The translations under genes were made by a program, and so were the position numbers. DNA of 30,586 bases from a virus: the IMG/VR virus record IMGVR_UViG_3300050821_023955, positions 1 through 30,586 of that record; one strand, written 5' to 3'. Under the pieces are notes generated by a model, which was not told where the DNA came from, ran no database searches, and saw nothing but the letters and a program-made list of their open reading frames with translations. This document shows positions 13,553-21,764 of the stretch, one piece after another (position 1 is the stretch's first letter; each line of letters opens with the position of its first letter).

Positions 13553-14470
13553 TCAGAACTTGATGACGTAGTTGAGTCGCTGGTATGGCTGCATGTTGTT
13601 GTGGGCGCCGTTGCCGCCCTCGCCGGTGATCGCGTGGAGGTGGTCGAGGCTCCGGTCTGCGCCAGCGGTGGTGAATGAGTGCAGGTGGTCGGGCGCCCCC
13701 TCGTCGTTGGTTCTCATCCCGTCACCGCCCCACCAGCCGGCGCCGCCGCCGACGGTTTGCAGTTGCGCGTATGTGCCGCCGCCCCAGACGCGATCGAACG
13801 CCCCCGCGACCTGCCCCCAGAACATCGCGTGCCCGTGTACGAGCGAGCGGTCCGAGCCGTTCGTCATCCCGCCATGCAGATGGTCAATGCTCCGGTCCAT
13901 CGCCTGCGTTGCCCCGCCGTGGGCGTGGTGCGGCATCTCGGCAGGAGACAGGGCGACCGCCGCCGCGCCGCCGGTAGCGCCCTCGGCCTCAGACCCTGCT
14001 CCGACCGCAACCCGGTCGCGGAGGTCAGGCACGTTGAACGTGGTGGCGCCGTCGCCAGCGCCGTAGGTGGTGCCAATCGCCTCGAACAGCGCGGCATACT
14101 CCTCGCGGTCGATCGCTTGGCCGCGACACAGCAGCCACCCAGCGGGCGCCGTGATGCGGCCGGTCATCTTCACGTCACCGACGTCGACGCCCGGCGTGCC
14201 GCCGCCACCGCCGCCGCCGCTGCCGCCGACGCCGAGCAGCCACGGCCGGCCACGATTTGACAGGACCACGGTCACCTGATCACCGACGCTCGCGGTGGCG
14301 CCCTCAGGCATGCAGGGTCCCCATTGAAGCTTGCGGTCAAAGCCGGGGATGGTCACGAACACGCCGCGGGCGTCGACGCGGTTGACGCGCGCCTCCCACG
14401 CCTGAGAGTTACCGAACGCCTGCGGGGTCTCCGGGCGGGAAGGGGCAAACAGGAGGTCGAGGTCGGGCAT
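13553..14470 (-). CDS. Baseplate spike-like OB-fold fused to tail collar domain
   Basis: 305 residues. Residues 25-85 look like the OB-fold of gpV/gp5-type spike proteins ('WEARVNRVDARGVFVTIPGF', then 'WGPCMPEGATASVGDQVTVV', then 'LSNRGRPWLLG'). A poly-Gly hinge (84-91) leads to a tail collar domain: 'VKMTGRITAPAGWLLCRGQA', 'ATTFNVPDLRDRVAVGAG', 'SPAEMPHHAHGG', and closing 'HNNMQPYQRLNYVIKF'. In between are His-rich repeats of the type 'DRSLDHLH' and 'DRSLVHGH'. A spike normally carries a beta-helix, so the collar domain is an unusual replacement. Located between the hub and gp25, as a spike should be. Confidence 0.75.
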   Translation of the reverse strand: MPDLDLLFAPSRPETPQAFGNSQAWEARVNRVDARGVFVTIPGFDRKLQWGPCMPEGATASVGDQVTVVLSNRGRPWLLGVGGSGGGGGGGTPGVDVGDVKMTGRITAPAGWLLCRGQAIDREEYAALFEAIGTTYGAGDGATTFNVPDLRDRVAVGAGSEAEGATGGAAAVALSPAEMPHHAHGGATQAMDRSIDHLHGGMTNGSDRSLVHGHAMFWGQVAGAFDRVWGGGTYAQLQTVGGGAGWWGGDGMRTNDEGAPDHLHSFTTAGADRSLDHLHAITGEGGNGAHNNMQPYQRLNYVIKF

Positions 14471-16432
14471 CTACAGGCCTCTCCAATGCCGTTGCACGAA
14501 CCCGCCGACCGATCGCGGAGTCGCCCAGTTAGTTCCGCCGCTGCCGCCGCCCGTGTCAAACCGCCACTTACTGCCGATCCCGTTCCAGCGAATCCAAATG
14601 TGACCGGCGTTGCACATGACCGTGAAGTACCTCCCCGGCCCGGACTCGCCCCAGCCGGTAAAGGCGCCCGACACGGGCGCGTTCGGGCGCATCGACCCAG
14701 GGATCGGAATGCCAGCCCTAACCAGCACCCACGACACACCGCTTGAACAGTCCGCATAGCCTCCGGACCGCTGGCTGTTCCGTTGCCCCTGGGAATAGCG
14801 CCACCGCATCCTCGACGCCTCCTCCCCGGCCACGTAGGCGCGCTGGGCGAGCAGCGGGGCGCCGCTGTTTGCGACCGACGCGCCGTTGAGCGCGCCCATG
14901 CCGCTGGTCTGCTGGGAGGACTCGCCGGTCGGCGTGTTGACGGTAACGGTCTCGGTGCGGGTGGTCGGCGCCGGTTCCGGCAGCGCCACCCGCTGGCGGG
15001 CGAGCGTTACCTCGGTCTGGCGGCTTGCCAGGTTGCGCCGCGTACTGGATACCAGCCACGGCCCGGAACCGGGGCCTTCCTCCACGATCTCGATCACGTC
15101 CCCGGGAAACAGCGAGTATCGGCGGGTGAGCACGGACAGGCTCGCCTCGGTCGCACGGCGCCGCGTCTCGTACTCGAAGGTGAGTGACACCACGCCGGTC
15201 GAGAACTCGCTGAGCCGGGCGACGGGGCGCTGCTTGCCGAGCCACTGATCGGACACGTACCAGACCTGCCCGCCGCGTGAGAAGAACCGCCACTGCACCT
15301 CGTCCGCGAGGCGCCGGCAGCACTGCCAGCTTGTCTCCCGCTCGTCAGCGGACCCGCGCGAAAACTCATACGGCTCGACGCGGGTGACTTCATAGGACGA
15401 GGTCTCGCTCCCCGATGAGCCGGCGCCGAGCGACAGTGAGGACAGGTCACCGCCGGAGCCGATGAACGCGGCGGTGAACGCCAGCCCCTCCTGGAACCAC
15501 CTTGCCGGCGCGCTCGGATGCGCCGACCGCTGCGTCTTGTGGCTTGCAGTCAGCCAGCCGTAGCCCTTCTTACGGTAGGCGAGGAACTGATCGAGAAACT
15601 TGCGGATCGCGTAACTCGGGGTCGTAATCTCCGCCGGGCTCCCCCAGCCCATCGAGGTCCGCTGCTGGTAGAGCCCCAGCGAGTCGCGGTCGCCGTGGTT
15701 GATGTTCGATAGCCCCGACTCTTGAATCGCGGTCGCAATGGCGCCGGCACAGCTTTCGCGGTCGCCGCCGCGCTGCCGGGTGGTGAGCACGATCAGCCTG
15801 CCCATTTCGAGCTGGTGCCTGCTCGCCTGCACACCCTTCACCCGCAGCCGCGACAGGTTCACGGCGGCCTGTTCGTTCGCGGCGACGACCCGCGTCGACG
15901 GGCCGCCGCTGCCGCCGTCACCGCCGCCGCTGCCAGTGCCCATGTCCGGCTTGAGGGTGGGCTGGCGCTCGTTCAGCTCCGGGCAGAAGAACGGAATCAC
16001 CGCTTCGGCCGGCTCCTGCACCAGCCCGCGGATGAACTGCGCCCGGGTTGTGTTCGCCCGGTTGGCCTTCCGGGGCTGTGAGTAGCGGCGCAGCAGGTTG
16101 ACCGCGAGATCCTCGAAGGTCAGCGTCAGCTCGTTGCCGTCACGGGCGACCTTGACGAGCACGTAGGGCACGCTGTCGAGCATCAGGCCGGTCCGGCTCT
16201 GCGCCAGCGGGGAGTTCAGCAACCTCCGTGAGTGATCCCGGACTTTGAGCGTCAGGGTTGACGCGCCCTCGATCGTCGTCTGCAGCTCGGCCGAGGTCAC
16301 GGCTTGGCGCAGGTTCGCGACCAGGCCGCGGTCGCCGCGCACGATGATGTCCCCAATGTCGAGGTCGTGGGCCGGCGGGCGGAACGTGCCGAGCGATTTG
16401 GCGTTGGTCTTGACGGTGACGACCGCCATCAC
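14471..16432 (-). CDS. Tail hub (gp27/gpD-like) with embedded lysozyme-like and C-terminal NlpC-like domains
   Basis: 653 residues (GTG, or the ATG one codon later, which makes TGATG with the upstream stop). Residues 1-160 and about 345-480 look like the two halves of a baseplate hub ('RLADEVQWRFFSRGGQVWYV', 'SLFPGDVIEIVEEG'). Between them, 200-325, is a lytic transglycosylase/lysozyme-like insert: 'AIATAIQESGLSNINHGDRD' with likely catalytic E238, then 'SLGLYQQRTSMGWG'. The C-terminus (555-653) is NlpC/P60-like: C562 in 'YADCSSGVSWVLV', H611 in 'CNAGHIWIRW', and closing 'GGFVQRHWRGL'. Such a hub would open the wall during injection. Confidence 0.82.
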   Translation of the reverse strand: MMAVVTVKTNAKSLGTFRPPAHDLDIGDIIVRGDRGLVANLRQAVTSAELQTTIEGASTLTLKVRDHSRRLLNSPLAQSRTGLMLDSVPYVLVKVARDGNELTLTFEDLAVNLLRRYSQPRKANRANTTRAQFIRGLVQEPAEAVIPFFCPELNERQPTLKPDMGTGSGGGDGGSGGPSTRVVAANEQAAVNLSRLRVKGVQASRHQLEMGRLIVLTTRQRGGDRESCAGAIATAIQESGLSNINHGDRDSLGLYQQRTSMGWGSPAEITTPSYAIRKFLDQFLAYRKKGYGWLTASHKTQRSAHPSAPARWFQEGLAFTAAFIGSGGDLSSLSLGAGSSGSETSSYEVTRVEPYEFSRGSADERETSWQCCRRLADEVQWRFFSRGGQVWYVSDQWLGKQRPVARLSEFSTGVVSLTFEYETRRRATEASLSVLTRRYSLFPGDVIEIVEEGPGSGPWLVSSTRRNLASRQTEVTLARQRVALPEPAPTTRTETVTVNTPTGESSQQTSGMGALNGASVANSGAPLLAQRAYVAGEEASRMRWRYSQGQRNSQRSGGYADCSSGVSWVLVRAGIPIPGSMRPNAPVSGAFTGWGESGPGRYFTVMCNAGHIWIRWNGIGSKWRFDTGGGSGGTNWATPRSVGGFVQRHWRGL

Positions 16433-17289
16433 TTCGCCTTCCCGCGCGGGAGCCGGCGCAGCGCGGCCGGCTGGTAGAACTCGAGCAGGTTGACCGTCAC
16501 CTGTTGGCGCATCCGCCGGCCGGTCGCCTGATCGCGGATGCAGTCACCCCATTCGAGGCCCTGGATGATCCAGCGCTTCTCGGTATGCGGGACGGCGCCG
16601 TAGAGCCTGACCGAGTGCGGGGTCTCATCCCCCTGCTGGCGGATCGCGAGCGATTCAAGGTCGGCCAGCATCGATTCGATCCACAGCCCCTGAGGCCGCG
16701 CGCTCGTGCGATTGCGGACGGGCGCGGGCCGGCGAGTCCGCGGCTCCGGGAGCACGCCACGATTGCTTGGCCGCGAGGGTCCCGGCGTGCGGGTCCGCGG
16801 GGCCGCCATCCGGCCGCCGAGGCGCCCGGGCGGTTTCGGCGGCGGTGGTATCGGCCGGCGCGTGGCGACCGCCGCTGCCGGTGGTTTGGATGCCGGCGGT
16901 ACCGGCCGACGGGTGCCGGACTTAATGACCATCCCGATGGGCCGGCCGGTGCGCCGGTTCTGGAACTGCACCCCGGTCGGGAGCCGCGGCGGGCCGATGA
17001 ACGACGCGCGTAGCTGCGGGATGATCGGGTGCGCCATCCAGCCGTCGAACAGGAGGTCGACCGTCATCTCAAGGTTCGGCTCGGTGGTCCACTCGGTGAT
17101 CGACTTCGAGCGCGGCACCGACGTCTGCTCCCAACCGCCGTACCCGCCCGTCACCCGCGCGCCCTCAGGGCCGAGCATCGCGAGCGCCCAGTGGTTCGAG
17201 ACCGCGTAGGCCTGGATCACGACCCAGTGCCCGCCCATCAGCTTCCCCGGCTTCTGCTTGGTGACCGGGATCGTGCGCCAGCGGGCCAT
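16429..17289 (-). CDS. Baseplate protein, LysM/gp53-like, with Pro/Arg-rich insert
   Basis: 286 residues. The N-terminal part ('NLEMTVDLLFDGWMAHP') and the C-terminal part ('WIESMLADLESLAIRQQGDE', then 'HSVRLYGAVPHTEKRWIIQG', then 'LEWGDCIRD' and 'MRQQVTVNLLEFYQP') match two sections of the small proteins that cap the tube in contractile systems (Afp7/XkdP/gp53-like). Between them, about 123-200, is a Pro/Arg/Gly-rich, probably disordered insert. The family assignment is by pattern. It lies between tape measure and hub and overlaps the latter's start. Confidence 0.68.
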   Translation of the reverse strand: MARWRTIPVTKQKPGKLMGGHWVVIQAYAVSNHWALAMLGPEGARVTGGYGGWEQTSVPRSKSITEWTTEPNLEMTVDLLFDGWMAHPIIPQLRASFIGPPRLPTGVQFQNRRTGRPIGMVIKSGTRRPVPPASKPPAAAVATRRPIPPPPKPPGRLGGRMAAPRTRTPGPSRPSNRGVLPEPRTRRPAPVRNRTSARPQGLWIESMLADLESLAIRQQGDETPHSVRLYGAVPHTEKRWIIQGLEWGDCIRDQATGRRMRQQVTVNLLEFYQPAALRRLPRGKAK

Positions 17290-19094
17290 CAGCGCGCCGC
17301 CTGCTGGTCAGCGGCGAATGACGCCATCGCCTCAGCGATCATCCGCCGGTCAAGAAAGACCTGTGCGACCATCGGCCGCCCCCCGTCGCCGGTTAGCTGC
17401 GAGGCGGCGAGCTGCGGCGGCGGCAGCGGCGTGATCCGGGTGCCGGCGGGGAACGTCCCTAACTCCGGGCCGCGCTCGCCGACCAGCGCGGTCGTGCGGC
17501 GGCTGGCGTTCAGCCCCGTCTGCGCGGCGATGATGCCGCCGGTCGCGAACGGGTTGATCGCACCGAGCGCCTTGCCGGGCAGGGAGGTCACGGCGCCGGC
17601 AGCGTCAGAGAGCGCGCCCCCGACCTTGGCAGGGATCGACTTGATCTCGTTCACGACCTTGGTGACCAGGCCGATGATCGCCTGGATCTTGTTCTTCACC
17701 CAGTCCGCGGCGCTGGTGATCGCCGTTTTGATCGGCTTGAACATGTCCGACCCGACCCGGGCGACCTGCCCGGGGATTGCGGTCACGAACCCGACGATCT
17801 GCTTGACGCGGGCGCCCACGAAGCCGACCGCCGAGCTGATCGCGCTCTTGATCGCGCCGAAGACGGCGCCGACCTGGTTGCGCAGGAGGTAGAACGCGGC
17901 GCCGGCCGCGGCGAGCGGGGCGCTGATCGGAGCCAGCAGGATGAACGCCAGCAGCTTCCAGTTGTTCTTGATCCAGTTGATGACCGCCGCCACGACGTTC
18001 TTGACGGCGTTGAACGCAGCGTTGACCGCGTTGCGGAACCAGCCGACCTTCTGGTAGGCGAGCACGAGGCCGGCGCCGAGCGCGACAAGCGCGACGACGA
18101 TCAACAGGACCGGGTTGGCGGTCATCGCCGCGTTCCACAGCCACTGCGCCGCGGCGGCGATCTTCGACGCGGCGGCCTGCACCAGGGTCACGTTCTTGAA
18201 CTGCGTGACCAGCGCGTTGAGCTTGTTGATGACCATCATCGCCGCGAGCGCGCCGGCCAGGGCGATGATCGCGGTCGTCAGCGCCGGCGACTTGTTCAGC
18301 AGCGCTGTGAACTTCGTGATGATCGGGGTGATGATCGTGGCGAGCTTCGAGAGGATCGGCACCAACGCCGAGCCGACCGACACCTGAACCCCGGTCATCG
18401 CCATCTTGAGCGTGCGCTGCTGCTTGGCCATGTCGAGCGCGGCCTTGCCGGTCTTGCCCAGCGGCGGCACGAGCTTGTTCGCGGCGTCGAGCTGTTCGCT
18501 CATCGCCGTGCCGCCCTCGTTCAGAATCGGGAGCAGCTGCTGGCCGGCGCGGCCGAATACCCGTTGCGCGAGCGCCGCCTTGTTCGCCCCGTCCGGCATC
18601 TTCGAGAAGGCGTCGGAGATCGCCGCCATGCGCTGCTCCATCGGCATCTGGAGCAGCCGCTGCTGGTCGAGGCCGAGCTGCTGGAACATCTTCGATGAGG
18701 CCTTTGTGGAGCCGCCGAGTGCGCCTAGGTTCCGGCCCAACGTCGCCATCCCGGTCTGCAACTGCTTGGTCGCGATCCCGCGCTGCTGCGCGATCACGAC
18801 CCAGGCCTGTGACTCTTTGGTACTCAGCCCGGACGCGCGGGCGAAGCCGGCGGTGTCCTTCGCGAGCGTCGTGGTCGTGTTGATCGCGCCCTTGAGCGCC
18901 CCATAGCCCTTGTAGAGCACGGCCGCCGCGGCGGCGGCCTTGAGCAGCCCGCCGGCACCCTTCTTGGCGCCAGCGCCGGCCTGCTGGCTGGCCTCACCGA
19001 CCTGGCTGGTTGACTGCTCAGCCTGGCCCATGACGCGCGTGAAGCTGTCATCGATCTCAGCTCGCAGCCGCGCGACAACATCTTCTTCGGGCAT
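17289..19094 (-). CDS. Tape measure protein
   Basis: 601 residues. It sets tail length and occupies the tube until injection. The N-terminal half is helical and Gln/Ala-rich ('DDSFTRVMGQAEQSTSQVGE', 'LDQQRLLQMPMEQRMAAISD'). The middle has hydrophobic segments that could cross the host membrane ('LTTAIIALAGALAAMMVI', 'PVLLIVVALVALGAGLVLAY', 'LLAFILLAPISAPLAAAGAA'). The C-terminus has an Ala/Gly-rich 'TGGIIAAQTGLNAS' and 'LVGERGPELGTFPAG', typical of tape measures. Its start lies just inside the end of the frameshifted chaperone. At about 1.5 angstrom per residue the tail would be near 90 nm. Confidence 0.93.
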   Translation of the reverse strand: MPEEDVVARLRAEIDDSFTRVMGQAEQSTSQVGEASQQAGAGAKKGAGGLLKAAAAAAVLYKGYGALKGAINTTTTLAKDTAGFARASGLSTKESQAWVVIAQQRGIATKQLQTGMATLGRNLGALGGSTKASSKMFQQLGLDQQRLLQMPMEQRMAAISDAFSKMPDGANKAALAQRVFGRAGQQLLPILNEGGTAMSEQLDAANKLVPPLGKTGKAALDMAKQQRTLKMAMTGVQVSVGSALVPILSKLATIITPIITKFTALLNKSPALTTAIIALAGALAAMMVINKLNALVTQFKNVTLVQAAASKIAAAAQWLWNAAMTANPVLLIVVALVALGAGLVLAYQKVGWFRNAVNAAFNAVKNVVAAVINWIKNNWKLLAFILLAPISAPLAAAGAAFYLLRNQVGAVFGAIKSAISSAVGFVGARVKQIVGFVTAIPGQVARVGSDMFKPIKTAITSAADWVKNKIQAIIGLVTKVVNEIKSIPAKVGGALSDAAGAVTSLPGKALGAINPFATGGIIAAQTGLNASRRTTALVGERGPELGTFPAGTRITPLPPPQLAASQLTGDGGRPMVAQVFLDRRMIAEAMASFAADQQAAR

Positions 19095-19095
19095 C

Positions 19096-19832
19096 TCAGC
19101 GGCGCTTGCGCCGGTTCTCCATGTCGACCAGCTCGTTACGGATCAGGCGGGCGAGGTTCTTATCCAGCTCGTGGCGGTAATAGGCGGCGCGCTCCACCAC
19201 GTGCGCCATCGCGACCCGTTCAAGCGGGTCGGCGCGGAGTAGACCGGCAGGATTCACGCCGAGGGCGAGCGCGGCACCGAGGGCGTCGATGTCCCGCCGG
19301 TCGAGGCTTCCCCCGCGATGTCCTCCTCGACTAGCCCCATGAAGTCAGCGATCCGGCCGACGTGGGAGCCCAACGCGATCCCGTTGCCGTCGAACATCGT
19401 TTCGTAGACCGTGCGAACGGGGAACGTGAAGTCCTCGTCGGGGCGCGGCCAGCGCAGTAGCCGCGCGAGCCGGTCATCGAACGTGACGGGGCCGAGGTCG
19501 TCCTCCAGGACCAGCCACTCGCCGGTCGATGGGTCAAACGCCTCGATGGCCTCACACGCCTTGGCGAGGATCTCAAGGGACTGCGCGACGTTGGAGCTGC
19601 TGGACAGCTGCGTGGCGTCCTGGAACCGCTCGAGCTCATCCAGACCGACCACGCCGTAGCGGGCGCGGAGCTTGCCCTTCCAACGGCCGGGAATGTCAAC
19701 GGTGACGTTCGCGACGGCGCGCTTCTCCGCGGCTGTCTGGCGTAGCTCGGCCAGCAGCGACCCGGGGGCGGCGTCGCCTGCTTGCCCGGGCTGTGAGACG
19801 CCGGGAATTGGAAACTTGTCGATGGTGCTCAT
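19096..19832 (-). CDS. Tail assembly chaperone, -1 frameshift product (G-T-like)
   Basis: Reading the first chaperone frame as far as GGGGGAA and slipping back one base gives an extension of about 72 residues that ends just before the tape measure start. It begins 'GSLDRRDIDALGAALALGVN', continues 'RADPLERVAMAHVVERAAYY', and ends in a basic 'MENRRKRR'. The -1 frame has a stop 59 bases upstream of the site and no start of its own near the beginning, so frameshifting is the simplest explanation. This is the known gpG/gpGT arrangement that wraps the tape measure. The exact slip position is inferred; it could lie elsewhere in the short overlap. Confidence 0.72.
19254..19832 (-). CDS. Tail assembly chaperone, unshifted form (G-like)
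   Basis: 192 residues from the ATG that overlaps the tail tube stop (ATGA); a start seven codons further upstream would run into the tube gene. It is acidic overall: a strand-rich beginning ('VTVDIPGRWKGKLRARYGVV'), then helices ('LSSSSNVAQSLEILAKACEA'), 'LLRWPRPDEDFTFPVRTVYE' and a Ser/Thr/Pro-rich end after the slip site. Position between tail tube and tape measure, size and the second reading frame identify it as the first tail assembly chaperone. Confidence 0.8.
   Translation of the reverse strand: MSTIDKFPIPGVSQPGQAGDAAPGSLLAELRQTAAEKRAVANVTVDIPGRWKGKLRARYGVVGLDELERFQDATQLSSSSNVAQSLEILAKACEAIEAFDPSTGEWLVLEDDLGPVTFDDRLARLLRWPRPDEDFTFPVRTVYETMFDGNGIALGSHVGRIADFMGLVEEDIAGEASTGGTSTPSVPRSPSA
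19308..19314 (-). promoter_or_regulatory. Putative -1 ribosomal slippery sequence
   Basis: GGGGGAA on the minus strand, in the unshifted frame read as GCG GGG GAA. A one-base slip lets the P-site glycine tRNA re-pair perfectly and the A-site codon change from GAA to GGA. It lies in the short stretch open in both frames, near the end of the chaperone gene. Confidence 0.55.
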
Positions 19833-20239
19833 GCGACCGAGTCGATCGTGCACTCGACTTCGAGCATCGAGGCGTCACCACCCATTGAGTCGTGGGAGGG
19901 TGGTGTGCACGCCTTGAGCGTCCCGCCGAGCCACTCGACCGGCCCGTTCTGCTGGCCGGACCCGTTCAGCGGGACGCGGCCGATCGTGATGCGGGTCTTG
20001 CCGCACTGCTGACGTATCCACTTCACCAGCCCGCCAAGCCAGTCGTCGTGGTGGCGGCTCATGGTGACGTTGCCGAATGTCTGACGGCCGCCGAGGGAGA
20101 TCGCGCGGTCCATCCCGCCGGGGCGGAACACTGACTCCTCGGAGTCGGTCTCACCGCCGTCGAACGTGTCCCAGGTGCCGAGGTCGACACCGCCCACGTT
20201 GAAGACGACCAGCCAGGTGTCTTCGCGTTGATTAGCCAA
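19829..20239 (-). CDS. Tail tube protein
   Basis: 136 residues. It forms the inner tube of the contractile tail. 'DTWLVVFNVGGVDLGTWDTF' (strand-turn-strand), 'RPGGMDRAISLGGRQTFGNV', then 'TMSRHHDDWLGGLVKWI' and 'SMLEVECTIDSV' fit a tube protein of the contractile family. The start is TTG: AGGAGG lies six bases before it and overlaps the sheath stop. No ATG or GTG in this frame fits; a longer frame to the right only mirrors the sheath gene. Position between sheath and chaperone supports the call. Confidence 0.85.
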   Translation of the reverse strand: MANQREDTWLVVFNVGGVDLGTWDTFDGGETDSEESVFRPGGMDRAISLGGRQTFGNVTMSRHHDDWLGGLVKWIRQQCGKTRITIGRVPLNGSGQQNGPVEWLGGTLKACTPPSHDSMGGDASMLEVECTIDSVA

Positions 20240-20245
20240 TTTCGT

Positions 20246-20251
20246 CCTCCT
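20246..20251 (-). promoter_or_regulatory. Ribosome-binding site deciding the TTG start of the tail tube gene
   Basis: AGGAGG, followed by ACGAAA and TTG. The same AGGAGGACG context precedes the major capsid gene's ATG, the other gene for an abundant protein. This strong site supports the TTG as the start. Confidence 0.75.
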
Positions 20252-21764
20252 ACACCGACTGTGTGATCGGTGTCTTCTGAATTTCGATGACGACCCACTC
20301 GCCGGGCGGGGAGGTGCGCAGGCGAACGATCGCGTGCACCTCCCCGGCGGCGATGGTCTCTGTCGTGTTGACCGACTGCGTGTCGATCGAGAAGGCCTCC
20401 TCGGGCTCGTCCCCGTACAGGGCGCCGAGTCCGAACCACTCAAGGCAGATCCCGCCAAGCGCGACTTCAAGGCGGGTGAACAGCCGGCGCTGCCCGTCGA
20501 TTTGACGGTGCACGAACTCCTCGGCGGCGTTGTCGAACTCGTGAGCCATCGCGAGCACGGTCCGGCTGCCGGGGAACCACATCCAGTTGGTGTCGTCCGG
20601 GCCGGCGACGGTGCGCGTCCCGTAGGTGCGCATCACCCCGGAGCGCATCATGCGCGGCAGGGTCACCCCAAGGTCGTTGAGCAGCTCGCGGGTGTCGTTA
20701 TCGAACTCCCGCGCGTAGCCCCTGGCGACGAGTGACTCACCGTTGGAGCCGGCGGCTGCCTCGTTGGGGTTGTTCGTAGTCGCGTCGGCGCGAGCGATGA
20801 TCCCGGCCTGCACGGCGCTGTAAGGAATCAGCATGGTCGTGCCGGACACCGGGCCGGGGTAGATGATCCGCGGCGCCAGCACGGCGGCGAACCGCGAGCC
20901 GGGAACCCCGTGCAGCGCGTTGGCGTCCGACGCGATCGTCGCGTCGTCCTGATCGTTGAGGTCAAGTAGCGCGGGCCGGCGGTTGCGGTCGCAATGAGCG
21001 AGGATCGCCGCGTGCACGTCTGAGTCGGTCGCGCCCGGGTAGAGCACCTGCGCGAACCCCATGGTGTAGGGGAACCGATTCAGTGTCTTGCTAACGACCT
21101 CGGCGGTGATGTTGTTGTCGTCGGTGCCGCCGGTCAGGTCCGTCGCGGCGGTCGGCGTCAGCGGCTTCTCCTCGTCGTCGGCGTCGGCCTCAAGGCTGAG
21201 GTAGTCCGAGCCGGTGCGAGCCCAGGAGAGGGCCTCACCAACGGTGCGGACCTGCCTTGAGCGCTCGACGACCTGGCCGCCCTCGGTGACGACTACCCGG
21301 ACCGGCCCGGCCGGGTCGCCGTTCCCGGTGCCGTTCTCGTTGCCGTTCTCGTCATCCCTGGTGGTCTTACGGGTCTTGGGCGCAGCCGTCTTCGCCAGCA
21401 GCGGTGACACGTCCGCGACGATTGACACTTGTACGTTGTTGCCCCACGTGCCCGGGCTGCCGGCGCTCACCTGTAGGTCAGCGACCTCGGCCTGCGCGGC
21501 GCTGGCGCTATCCCCCGCTAGCCGTAGGAACTGCAAGTTGGACCCGCGCTCGGTGAAGAACGCCCGGACGGAGTTGTGCGCCACCGGTCCGCCGGCTCGG
21601 GGGCCGAACCGCCGCTCCCACAGGGACAGGGAGCCGACCGATGCTGGGCGGTCGACCGGGCCGCGCTGTGCAACGCCGACCATGAACGCCTGGCCGGTGT
21701 CGAGTTCCCCGCCGCCGCCGGGCGACGGCTCACTTATGAGAATGTCAGTTCCGGGACGTGGCAT
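20250..21764 (-). CDS. Contractile tail sheath protein
   Basis: 504 residues. It forms the outer sheath that contracts on infection. The N-terminus 'DTGQAFMVGVAQRGPVDRPA', then 'SLSLWERRFGPR', 'SVRAFFTERGSNLQFLRLAG' and 'SAGSPGTWGNNVQVSIVADV' are typical sheath motifs. The C-terminus has 'YGTRTVAGPDDTNWMWFPGS', 'RTVLAMAHEFDNAAEEFVHR' and 'LEVALGGICLEWFGLGAL', the conserved region that contacts the tube. An acidic/Asn-rich loop near 140-150 ('DDENGNENGTGNGD') is probably surface exposed. It overlaps the upstream neck gene as TGATG. Confidence 0.93.
   Translation of the reverse strand: MPRPGTDILISEPSPGGGGELDTGQAFMVGVAQRGPVDRPASVGSLSLWERRFGPRAGGPVAHNSVRAFFTERGSNLQFLRLAGDSASAAQAEVADLQVSAGSPGTWGNNVQVSIVADVSPLLAKTAAPKTRKTTRDDENGNENGTGNGDPAGPVRVVVTEGGQVVERSRQVRTVGEALSWARTGSDYLSLEADADDEEKPLTPTAATDLTGGTDDNNITAEVVSKTLNRFPYTMGFAQVLYPGATDSDVHAAILAHCDRNRRPALLDLNDQDDATIASDANALHGVPGSRFAAVLAPRIIYPGPVSGTTMLIPYSAVQAGIIARADATTNNPNEAAAGSNGESLVARGYAREFDNDTRELLNDLGVTLPRMMRSGVMRTYGTRTVAGPDDTNWMWFPGSRTVLAMAHEFDNAAEEFVHRQIDGQRRLFTRLEVALGGICLEWFGLGALYGDEPEEAFSIDTQSVNTTETIAAGEVHAIVRLRTSPPGEWVVIEIQKTPITQSV

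Noticed and set aside
19829-20470. 213-residue form of the tail tube protein
   Set aside because: The extra 77 residues are Arg/Ser-rich shadow of the sheath gene; the TTG with AGGAGG six bases before it fits a normal tube protein.
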